Source: an uncultured Wenzhouxiangella sp. | GTDB lineage: Bacteria > Pseudomonadota > Gammaproteobacteria > Xanthomonadales > Wenzhouxiangellaceae | NCBI GenBank assembly: GCA_937876395.1 | Contig: CALEIM010000183.1 | Location: forward strand, 1 to 32,379 | Length of the DNA stretch: 32,379 nucleotides | Direction of reading: 5' to 3' | Shown: positions 24,931-31,800 of the stretch, one piece after another | Layout: the number at the start of each line of letters is the position of its first letter | Numbering within the stretch: position 1 is the first letter of the stretch | Program-made: the position numbers and the translations under genes | The notes under the pieces: model-generated | Told to the model about the DNA's origin: nothing | The model's input: only the letters and a program-made list of their open reading frames with translations | The model's database searches: none

Positions 24931-26096
24931 ATTCGGTATTTTTCAAAGAGCTGCTCGACAATTTCCGCGACCGCCGGGTGATTTTCAACACCCTGATACT
25001 CGGTCCGCTGCTCGGCCCGGTGATATTTGCGGTGATGATTTCTTTCATGACCAGCCAGGCCACCGAGCGCATGGAATCCACGCTGGAGCTGCCGGTCATC
25101 GGTGCCGAACACGCACCCAACCTGATCGGCTTTCTGGAGCGCCGGGGCGTGGTCATCAAGGCGGCGCCGGAAGACCCGGAAGGCGCCGTGCTCAGCGAGC
25201 GCGAGGAAGTCATCGTGCGGATCGGACCCGAATTTGATGAAGCCTGGCGCGCCGGTCGGCCGGCGCCGGTGGAGCTGATCGCCGATCAGTCGCGACGCTA
25301 CACCGGCACGACCATCAACCGGGTGCGCGCCTATCTCAACGCCTACGGCGGCCAGATCAGCCAGCTCCGGCTGCAGCTACGCGGCGTCCATCCCGAACTG
25401 ACCCGCCCGATCAATGCCACGGTCACCGACCTTTCAACGCCGGAATCGCGCGGCGGCATGCTGCTCGCCTTTCTGCCATATTTCATCCTGATCACGGTGT
25501 TCATGGGTTCGATGCATATCGCCATCGACACCACCGCCGGCGAGCGCGAGCGCAAATCGCTCGAACCACTGCTGATCAACCCGCTGCCACGCTGGCGGAT
25601 CATGTCCGGCAAGCTGGGGGCCACGACGTTTTTTGCCCTGCTCACCCTGGCCCTGGGGCTGGTGGCTTTTGTCTTTGCGATGGGCTATCTGCCGGTGGCC
25701 GAAATGGACATGGCACTCAATCTTGATTTCCGGGTTGCCGCCTGGGCATTCCTGCTGGTCTCACCGGCCGCCCTGCTGGCGGCAGCTTTGCTGACCATCC
25801 TGGCCGCCTTCGCCAAGAGCTTCCGCGAGGCGCAAAGCTACATGGGCCTGGTCATGATCATTCCGATGATTCCCGGCTTCTGGATCATGATCAACCCGAG
25901 CCGGGCCGAAACCTGGATGACTCTGGTGCCGCTGCTCAGCCAGAACGTGCTGATTCTCGAACTGGTGCGCGGTGAGCCGATCAACTTCGCCTGGTTTGGC
26001 CTGTCCATGGGAACCACCGGCCTGCTCGCCATAATCCTTGCCGCCGTCGCCGGCACGCTCTACAACCGCCCAAGACTGATCTTCGGCTCGGCTTGA
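24927..26096 (+). CDS. natB: NatB-like ABC-2 exporter permease
   Basis: This encodes 389 residues. One N-terminal membrane segment (about 18-40) is followed by a large external loop (about 45-170), then five further membrane segments. GERERKSLEPLLINP is the family's cytoplasmic motif after the second segment. It is coupled by a 4-bp overlap to the NatA-like ATPase and ends the operon begun by the S33 hydrolase. Export of sodium, antibiotics or peptides are all possible for this family. Confidence 0.88.
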   Translation: MNSVFFKELLDNFRDRRVIFNTLILGPLLGPVIFAVMISFMTSQATERMESTLELPVIGAEHAPNLIGFLERRGVVIKAAPEDPEGAVLSEREEVIVRIGPEFDEAWRAGRPAPVELIADQSRRYTGTTINRVRAYLNAYGGQISQLRLQLRGVHPELTRPINATVTDLSTPESRGGMLLAFLPYFILITVFMGSMHIAIDTTAGERERKSLEPLLINPLPRWRIMSGKLGATTFFALLTLALGLVAFVFAMGYLPVAEMDMALNLDFRVAAWAFLLVSPAALLAAALLTILAAFAKSFREAQSYMGLVMIIPMIPGFWIMINPSRAETWMTLVPLLSQNVLILELVRGEPINFAWFGLSMGTTGLLAIILAAVAGTLYNRPRLIFGSA

Positions 26097-26109
26097 GGGG
26101 TCGTCGGAA

Positions 26110-26234
26110 GCTTTGCGTTGCGAGCGCGCGCCTGACGGTGGCCGCTGGAGCGCAGCAAGCGCAGTGTATTCATGAATACATGAGCATTGCGAGCACCACC
26201 GGACGCCGTCAGGCGCGTGCTCGGGACGCAAAGC
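26110..26234. repeat. 125-bp nested palindrome, MITE/REP-like element
   Basis: Two 29-bp inverted arms (26110-26138 and 26206-26234) match with three mismatches. Exactly at their midpoint lies a perfect 14-bp palindrome GTATTCATGAATAC (26166-26179). The intermediate segments are also partly complementary, so the whole element can fold as one long hairpin. It follows the NatB-like gene and holds no gene. The build resembles a non-autonomous mobile element or large REP, but no second copy is present in this window. Confidence 0.6.
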
Positions 26235-26249
26235 AGAGGTTTTTTAGGT

Positions 26250-26330
26250 AAGCCAACACCCACCGCAAGGGTGGGTGTTGGCTTCCGGCAGCCGGGAGCT
26301 GCCGGTTGTCAGGTGCACTGGCGTGCACCT
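26250..26330. other. Three perfect tandem hairpins
   Basis: Three perfect stem-loops follow one another: a 15-bp stem (26250-26264/26270-26284, loop GCAAG), an 8-bp stem (26285-26292/26298-26305) and an 8-bp stem AGGTGCAC/GTGCACCT (26311-26318/26323-26330). The first two directly abut. A run of six T precedes the first on the plus strand, so none is a standard intrinsic terminator. They lie between the convergent natB and the small minus-strand gene and could end transcription from both sides or be repeat units. Confidence 0.5.
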
Positions 26331-26369
26331 CGGGTTCCCCTTCCCAAATTCTGTTTCGGCTGCCGGACC

Positions 26370-26528
26370 TCAGCCGGCGGCAGCGTGCAGGTGCTGTTCC
26401 TGCTCAAGCTGCATCAGCCACTCGACAACCACTTCATCAGCGAGCAGATTGTCAAATCCCTTGGCGTCCCGATTGGAAACCAGTTCCAGATCCTGTTCGT
26501 ATTCGACGTTGTGCATGTTGTCGGCCAT
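26370..26528 (-). CDS. Possible 52-residue acidic protein
   Basis: The ATG at 26528 is preceded by AAGGTGG at good distance. The peptide starts MADNMHNVEYEQDLELVSN and ends LEQEQHLHAAAG. It is acidic with an amphipathic middle (LLADEVVVEWLMQLEQ) and has no signal or membrane segment. I recognise no family. The good ribosome site and protein-like composition support it; its small size and isolation argue caution. Confidence 0.4.
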   Translation of the reverse strand: MADNMHNVEYEQDLELVSNRDAKGFDNLLADEVVVEWLMQLEQEQHLHAAAG

Positions 26529-26739
26529 GAGAGCCACCTTTTTGTCAGTTTTCCAGTTCACCAGTCAATATGCAGTTAGCGTGCCAAAACTGCGAAAGGC
26601 CCAAAAACAGGGGTTGCGCTACCGAAACACGCCCGCAGAACGCCAAAATGTGACAGTTTTCGTCCATTCGGTGACGATCTGCGGCCACTCAAGCCCTCTA
26701 CATCAGGCACAATGAAGCGCCTTGAGCGCACTCAAATCG

Positions 26740-27636
26740 ATGCCCGCCGCACATTTCCTCCTTTTGCTGACAATTTGCCTGCTGTGGGCGGGCAACTTCG
26801 TTGTCGCTGCGTTTGCGGTGCGGATTTTTGAGCCGGTCAGCTTTGCCGTGCTGCGTTTTGTCCTGGTGCTGGTCTTGCTGCTGCCGTTTCTGCGCCTGCC
26901 GCCGCGCGATCAGTGGCTGACCCTGCTGAGCTGCTGCCTGACCATGGGGGCGATCCATTTCGCGCTGATCTTTCTGGCCTTGGGCCGTTCCGAGGATGTC
27001 AGCTCGATCGCGCTACTGATGCAGATCTATGTACCGCTGTCGACCTTGCTTGCCGTGCTTGCCCTTGGCGAACGGATCGGCTGGCGGACGACCAGCGGCA
27101 TCCTGATTTCATTTGCCGGGGTGCTGGTAATGGGTCTCGACCCGCTGGTGCTGGCGCAGATCGATGTGATGTTACTGGTGCTCGCCTCGGCCCTGGCGCT
27201 GGCCACCGGCACCGTTTTGATGCGCCGCCTCAAAGGGGTCGGCGTGTTCAACTTCCAGGCATGGAACGCCCTGCTGTCGATCGTTCCGCTTGGCCTGCTG
27301 GTGCTGTGGCTGGAATCACCGAGCCAGATTATTGAGGTCACTCGCCGGCAGTCCGAAGCCTGGTTGCTGGTTGGCTATTCAGCCATCGCCGCCTCGATCA
27401 TCGGCCACGGCGGCTTCTACTGGCTGCTGCAGCGTCATGAGGTCAACAAGATCACGCCGTACCTGCTGCTGGTGCCGATTCTTGCGGTGATTCTCGGCGT
27501 TGTGCTGTGGGGCGACCGCCCCGGCCCGCGCCTGCTCATCGGCGGCGGACTGGTACTGGCCGGCGTGCTGTGGATTACGCTGCGCGCCCGTTGGCGCCGA
27601 CGCCCGACTGCCGACAATCCACCGCCGACGGTTTGA
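26740..27636 (+). CDS. EamA/DMT-family inner-membrane transporter
   Basis: This encodes about 298 residues from the ATG at 26740; an in-frame TTG at 26722 is a possible earlier start and neither has a clear ribosome site. The protein has about ten membrane segments in two EamA repeats, with LLWAGNFVVAAFAVR at the start of the first and GGFYWLLQRHEVNKITPY in the second. The family exports amino acids or metabolites; substrate cannot be read from the sequence. The C-terminus is a short basic tail (RARWRRRP). Confidence 0.88.
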   Translation: MPAAHFLLLLTICLLWAGNFVVAAFAVRIFEPVSFAVLRFVLVLVLLLPFLRLPPRDQWLTLLSCCLTMGAIHFALIFLALGRSEDVSSIALLMQIYVPLSTLLAVLALGERIGWRTTSGILISFAGVLVMGLDPLVLAQIDVMLLVLASALALATGTVLMRRLKGVGVFNFQAWNALLSIVPLGLLVLWLESPSQIIEVTRRQSEAWLLVGYSAIAASIIGHGGFYWLLQRHEVNKITPYLLLVPILAVILGVVLWGDRPGPRLLIGGGLVLAGVLWITLRARWRRRPTADNPPPTV

Positions 27637-27709
27637 TGGAAGCAGGCGGAAGGCGGGTTCAGAAACCCGGATTCAGAATGGATTCAGGCCCAGGCGACAT
27701 AATGCCTGA

Positions 27710-28108
27710 ATGATGCGACTGCTCTTTTTCGGCCTGCTGCTGGCTCTGCTGACGACCAGCTCGGTGGCCGTGGCCCGACCGCCGCCGGGTGCGGGGCCAC
27801 ACGCCTGGCCGCCGCGCGACCATCTGCAGTATGCCCACCCCCAGCACCGCCTGGCCTACTGGTATGCCAATGAATCAATGGCCCAGAGTAACGAAGCACG
27901 CTCGATGAACTGCGGCTTCACCGGTCAGCACTGGGCGCTGGACTGGGACGTTCACTACCGCTGGGCCTTGCCCGCCACACCGCGCCGCATCTACCAGCGC
28001 ATTGAAGAGCGCGAACAGCACCTGGCCACCTGCCGCAGCCGCAAGCTGCGCGACTATCAGAGCCAACCCTATCGGCGCGAACCCTACCGGCGTGGCGGGA
28101 TCGGCTAG
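27710..28108 (+). CDS. Small secreted protein of unknown function
   Basis: This encodes 132 residues from ATG 27710 (a second ATG follows immediately). A signal peptide of about 22 residues (MMRLLFFGLLLALL...VAVA) is followed by a Pro-rich segment, an aromatic/His-rich middle (HRLAYWYANESM, HWALDWDVHYRWA) and an Arg-rich tail. Two cysteines in the mature part could pair. I do not recognise the family. Confidence 0.7.
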   Translation: MMRLLFFGLLLALLTTSSVAVARPPPGAGPHAWPPRDHLQYAHPQHRLAYWYANESMAQSNEARSMNCGFTGQHWALDWDVHYRWALPATPRRIYQRIEEREQHLATCRSRKLRDYQSQPYRREPYRRGGIG

Positions 28109-28114
28109 GGACTC

Positions 28115-28783
28115 TCAGCGCAGCCGGGCCAGCAGATGTTCGCGCCGGGCCAGCCGGGCCCACAGCGAACCGCACAGGAACCAGCACAGAAATACCGACT
28201 CGCGCAGCGTTGCGACCAGGTTGGCGAGCGTCAGCTCAAAGCGCGGCTCAGCCGCCAGCGCGGTAGTCGCCAGCCCGAGTTGACGGGCAAAAAGCTGCAC
28301 CCGGGCGAGATGAAAACGGCTGCTGACAATGCCTGCATGCGCTGTCGGCGGCAGCAGCTCACGGGCCTGGCGCAAATTCTCGAAGGTGTCGGTCGAAGCC
28401 TCTTCGATCAACAGCCGAGCCGGATTCAAGCCGCGGTGCTCAATCAGCCAGGCGCGCCCGATCCGGGCCTCTGGCGGCTGGCCGCCGCCGGTCAGCAGCA
28501 GCCCGACCCCGGCACTGAGTTCGGCCAGGTCCGCTGCATGGCCGAGGCGCTGACAGTAAATCAACGAAGGCTGTTCGTTCTCAAGTACATGGCCGGGCAC
28601 AATCAGCCAGTCCACAGCAGCCTGGCGTTTTGCGCGCACCGCCATGATCAGCACCCAGACCCAGACAAGCGCCAGCGCCAGAGCGCCGCTGAAGACAATC
28701 ACTACCGCGCTGGCCAGCAGCGATTCGCGCAGGACCGGATCGGTCAGGGCAGCGCGCAGGCTGAGACTGGAAATGGTGCTCAA
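28115..28783 (-). CDS. DUF218/YdcF-type membrane protein
   Basis: This encodes 222 residues. An N-terminal membrane segment (about 22-48) is followed by a DUF218 domain: WLIVPGHVLENEQPS, LLLTGGG and LIEEASTDTFENLRQA, the last being the usual E-x-S-x-x-T-x-E-N signature. Relatives SanA and ElyC affect envelope integrity and peptidoglycan or antigen metabolism, but the reaction is unknown. A C-terminal hydrophobic stretch (VFLCWFLCGSLWARL) may touch the membrane again. It is transcribed away from the ketosynthase operon. Confidence 0.82.
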   Translation of the reverse strand: MSTISSLSLRAALTDPVLRESLLASAVVIVFSGALALALVWVWVLIMAVRAKRQAAVDWLIVPGHVLENEQPSLIYCQRLGHAADLAELSAGVGLLLTGGGQPPEARIGRAWLIEHRGLNPARLLIEEASTDTFENLRQARELLPPTAHAGIVSSRFHLARVQLFARQLGLATTALAAEPRFELTLANLVATLRESVFLCWFLCGSLWARLARREHLLARLR

Positions 28784-28841
28784 TGCAAGTCGATCCGGAA
28801 TGTTGTCCAGCGCTCATGATAGACAAAATGATTGACAAAAA

Positions 28842-28870
28842 TTGCGGAGGCTGAGCCTTCTGCCTATACT
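28842..28870 (+). promoter_or_regulatory. Sigma70-type promoter of the ketosynthase operon
   Basis: TTGCGG (28842-28847), a 17-nt spacer and TATACT (28865-28870) form a good promoter facing the ketosynthase gene. A TTGACA at 28832 is too far from the -10 box to pair with it. The predicted transcript start near 28877 means translation cannot begin at the TTG at 28842. Confidence 0.5.
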
Positions 28871-28994
28871 TTGGCCACCTCAACTGCCTGTCCAAGAGCC
28901 CGATTTTCATGAGAATGCAGCGTTCATCGCTTGGTACCAGCCACCGGATGACTCGCCGGCCAGGAAAAATCTTCTGCAGCGCTCGGTGATATCG

Positions 28995-30209
28995 GTGTCC
29001 GATCTTTCTTTTCGCGGCCGCCCGAAGCGCCAGGCCGAGCTGCACGTAACCGCCATGACCCTGAGCTGTGCCGCCGGCACCGGTCTGGCCGCGGTCCGTT
29101 CGGCGCTGAACGCCGAGCAAAGTGGTCTGCGCCCGAACGACTACCCGAACTGCGCGCTCGATACCTGGATCGGGCGGGTTGAGGGCGTGGAGGCCGTCGA
29201 GCTCGGCGACGAGCTCAGCCGCTTTGCCTGTCGCAACAATCGACTGGCCAGCCTGGCCCTGGAGCAGGACGGTTTCCGCCAGCGCGTGGCCGCGCTGCTT
29301 GAGCGCCATCGCCCCGAGCGGGTGGCCTGCGTGGTTGGCACATCTACGGCCGGAATCAGCCGTACCGAGCAGGCCTACCGCGAACTCGACGAGCATGGTC
29401 AGTTTCGGCCGGAGCACCTTCTGCCGGGCGTGCATACGCCGCACACCTCCAGCGCTTTTTTGGCCGCAGCGCTCGGTCTGCGCGGCCCGGTCCAGACCGT
29501 GGCCACCGCCTGCTCATCCTCGGCCAAGGTGTTTGCCACGGCCGCGCGCCTGATCCAGGCCGGCTTTGCCGATACCGCCGTGGTCGGCGGTGTTGACAGC
29601 CTGTGTCTGTCGGTGCTGTACGGCTTCCACTCGCTGGAGCTGGTCTCGCCCGAGCCGTGCCGGCCCTTTGATCGGGCTCGCCGCGGCCTGAACCTGGGCG
29701 AGGCGGCCGGTTTTGCCATTCTCGAGCGCGAGCCCGAGCAGTCGCTCGGCCGGCTGCTCGGCTGGGGCGCAAGCTCGGACGCATATCACATGGCCGCACC
29801 GCACCCTGAAGGCGCCGGCGCGGTTGCGGCGATGCGCCAGGCGCTCAACCTCGCCGGCCTGGACCCGAAAGCCATCGGCTACATCAACTGCCACGGCACG
29901 GCCACGCCGATGAACGACCGCATCGAAACTGCGGCTTTGAACCAGGTTTTCGGACGCCCGCCGGCCGCCAGCTCAACCAAGGCCTGGACCGGCCATACCC
30001 TGGGCGCGGCCGGCATCACCGAGACCGTCATCAGCCTGCTGGCCTTGAACGACGGCTATCTGCCGGCCAGCCTGAACTGCACTGATCCGGAAGTTGGAGC
30101 GGAAGATTTCATTCTGACAGGCGGCCGACGCGAACAGGTCCAGGCGGTGATGTCCAACTCGTTCGGCTTCGGCGGCTCCAACTGCAGTCTGGTACTGGGC
30201 GCACCGTGA
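28995..30209 (+). CDS. Beta-ketoacyl-ACP synthase of aryl polyene/xanthomonadin type
   Basis: This encodes about 404 residues from the GTG at 28995, chosen because the promoter lies at 28842-28870 and GGTGAT precedes this codon; GTG 28986 and ATG 29055 remain possible. The Cys-His-His centre of condensing enzymes is complete: C173 in TACSSS, H300 in CHGTATPMND and H334 in TGHTLGAAG. The N-terminal part (MTLSCAAGTG, RPNDYPNCALDTWIGRVEGVEAV) is typical of aryl polyene cluster ketosynthases, which elongate polyene chains on an acyl carrier protein. It overlaps the next gene by 4 bp (GTGA). Confidence 0.85.
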   Translation: MSDLSFRGRPKRQAELHVTAMTLSCAAGTGLAAVRSALNAEQSGLRPNDYPNCALDTWIGRVEGVEAVELGDELSRFACRNNRLASLALEQDGFRQRVAALLERHRPERVACVVGTSTAGISRTEQAYRELDEHGQFRPEHLLPGVHTPHTSSAFLAAALGLRGPVQTVATACSSSAKVFATAARLIQAGFADTAVVGGVDSLCLSVLYGFHSLELVSPEPCRPFDRARRGLNLGEAAGFAILEREPEQSLGRLLGWGASSDAYHMAAPHPEGAGAVAAMRQALNLAGLDPKAIGYINCHGTATPMNDRIETAALNQVFGRPPAASSTKAWTGHTLGAAGITETVISLLALNDGYLPASLNCTDPEVGAEDFILTGGRREQVQAVMSNSFGFGGSNCSLVLGAP

Positions 30210-30994
30210 CCATCCGACTGCGCATACTCGGCCGTGGTCTGAGCGCTCCAGGGCTTGCCGATATGGCCGCGCTGGAACAGGTGCTGGCCGGCGCCGATCT
30301 CGGCGAGGAGCGCCCGGATGCGCGCGCGATTACGGTGCTGTCGGCGCGCGAACGGCGGCGCTGCCCGGAAACCGTGCGCCTGTCGCTGGCGGCCGCCGAG
30401 CAGGCCTGCCGGGCGGCTGAAATCGAGCCCAATCAGATCGAGGCCGTGTTCTGCTCCGGCATGGGCGATCTGGCCATCAACGACTACCTGTGCCGCACCC
30501 TGGCCGATCAGCCGGAGCAGCTTTCACCGCTGCAGTTTCACAACTCGGTTCACAATGCCGCCGCCGGATACTGGTCCATTGGTACCGGCTGTATTCACGA
30601 TGTCACCGCGATCAGCGGCTCGACCGACAGCCTGGTGACCGGACTCTACGAGGCCGCCGCGCGCGTGCTCTCCAGCGCCCGGCCGGTGCTGCTGGTGGTC
30701 TATGACGCGGCCACCGACGGCCCGCTCAAAGCCGTCTGGACGGCCCGGCATCCGTTTGCCGGCGCGTTGCTGCTCGGGCCAGACGATGGGCCGGGCGACG
30801 CATTGGTCTTGCGGCCCGAGGACAATCTGCAAAGCGATGCCTGTCCGAGCCTGTCCAAACCGCTCGATGCGCGCATCAAAGACAACCCCGCCGCCCGCTG
30901 CCTGCATCTGCTGGCCCTGCATTTCCGGCCGCAGCAGTCGCTGAGGCTGGCCGCTCGACAGGGGCCGGGCCTGTGCGTGGATGCAAGCGGATGA
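30206..30994 (+). CDS. Ketosynthase-like chain-length factor (Ketoacyl-synt_2)
   Basis: This encodes 262 residues from a GTG overlapping the ketosynthase stop. It resembles the N-terminal thiolase fold of ketosynthases (IEAVFCSGMGDLAIND, FHNSVHNAAAGYWSIGTG, AISGSTDSLVTGLYEAAA) but lacks the catalytic TACSSS cysteine. Short proteins of this kind sit beside aryl polyene ketosynthases and are thought to act as heterodimer partners setting chain length. Its stop overlaps the glycosyltransferase start by 4 bp. Confidence 0.85.
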   Translation: MTIRLRILGRGLSAPGLADMAALEQVLAGADLGEERPDARAITVLSARERRRCPETVRLSLAAAEQACRAAEIEPNQIEAVFCSGMGDLAINDYLCRTLADQPEQLSPLQFHNSVHNAAAGYWSIGTGCIHDVTAISGSTDSLVTGLYEAAARVLSSARPVLLVVYDAATDGPLKAVWTARHPFAGALLLGPDDGPGDALVLRPEDNLQSDACPSLSKPLDARIKDNPAARCLHLLALHFRPQQSLRLAARQGPGLCVDASG

Positions 30995-31752
30995 AAATTG
31001 TCGCGCTGATCCCGGCCCACAATGAAGCGCCGACCATTCGCGCGCTGGCCGAAGCCGTGCGCGACCAGGTTGATCGGCTGATCGTGGTCGATGACGGTTC
31101 CGACGATGGCACGAGTGAGGCCCTGGCCGATCTCGATATCGAACTGCTGCGCCACGACCGGGCCGGCGGCAAGGCGGCTGCCCTGGCAACCGGCTTTGCC
31201 GCTGCCGGCAAGCTGGGTGCCGGGCTGGTCGCAACGCTGGACGGCGACGGTCAACATGACCCCGACGAGCTCGGTCGCCTGCTGGCCGCCGCCCGTCAGC
31301 ATCCCGATCATCTGATCGTGGGTGCCCGCCTGCGTCAGCGCCACCGCCAGCCGGGTTTGCGACGCTTTGCCAATCACTTTGCCGATTTCTGGATTTCCTG
31401 GGCCAGCGGCCAGCGCCTGCCCGACAGTCAGAGCGGTTACCGGGTCTATCCGCGCGGCCTGATCGACTCCGTTCAACCGTCAACCGCGCGGCGGCACGGC
31501 TTTGTGTTCGAGACGGCCATGCTGATTGACGGGGCACGCGCCGGCTATCCGGCGATGGCCGTAGAGATTGACAGCATTTACCGCGACAGCGCCCGGGCCA
31601 GCTATTTCCGCCCCGGAAAGGACGTCTGGGAGATCTTCTGGTTCGTGTTCTGGCGCATCGTACTCAAGGGCTTTTACCCGCAGGGCCTGTGGCGAATGCT
31701 GACCCGGCCGGCGCGTTTCAGCCTCAGTGGTCCGCCACAAGGGAAGCCCTGA
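30991..31752 (+). CDS. Family 2 glycosyltransferase (DPM1-like)
   Basis: This encodes 253 residues from the ATG overlapping the chain-length factor stop. It begins MKIVALIPAHNEAPTIRALA, the usual GT-A start, with VDDGSDDGT and the metal-binding DGDGQHDPDEL. A near-C-terminal hydrophobic stretch (DVWEIFWFVFWRIVLKGF) suggests membrane association. Aryl polyene clusters commonly carry a GT2 of this size, probably modifying the lipid or head group. Its last three codons and stop lie in one arm of a 13-bp inverted repeat. Confidence 0.85.
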   Translation: MKIVALIPAHNEAPTIRALAEAVRDQVDRLIVVDDGSDDGTSEALADLDIELLRHDRAGGKAAALATGFAAAGKLGAGLVATLDGDGQHDPDELGRLLAAARQHPDHLIVGARLRQRHRQPGLRRFANHFADFWISWASGQRLPDSQSGYRVYPRGLIDSVQPSTARRHGFVFETAMLIDGARAGYPAMAVEIDSIYRDSARASYFRPGKDVWEIFWFVFWRIVLKGFYPQGLWRMLTRPARFSLSGPPQGKP

Positions 31753-31800
31753 TCAATCCTGCGCAGAGCCCATGACACAGGACGTCCTCAGGGCTTCCCT
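31740..31800. repeat. Perfect 13-bp inverted repeat at the convergent gene ends
   Basis: AGGGAAGCCCTGA (31740-31752) and its exact reverse complement (31788-31800) are separated by 35 bp. The left arm holds the end of the glycosyltransferase gene. The right arm holds the ancestral end of the PH-domain gene, so both proteins would end in GKP-stop. It may be a bidirectional terminator or the remnant of a mobile element with terminal inverted repeats. No transposase is present. Confidence 0.6.

Noticed and set aside
28842..28994. TTG start at 28842 for the ketosynthase
   Set aside because: The TTG is part of the -35 box of a good promoter, so it would not be transcribed; the extra 51 residues do not look like family sequence.
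28581..29444. 287-codon minus-strand frame
   Set aside because: It overlaps both DUF218 and ketosynthase coding regions in a shadow frame without motifs.
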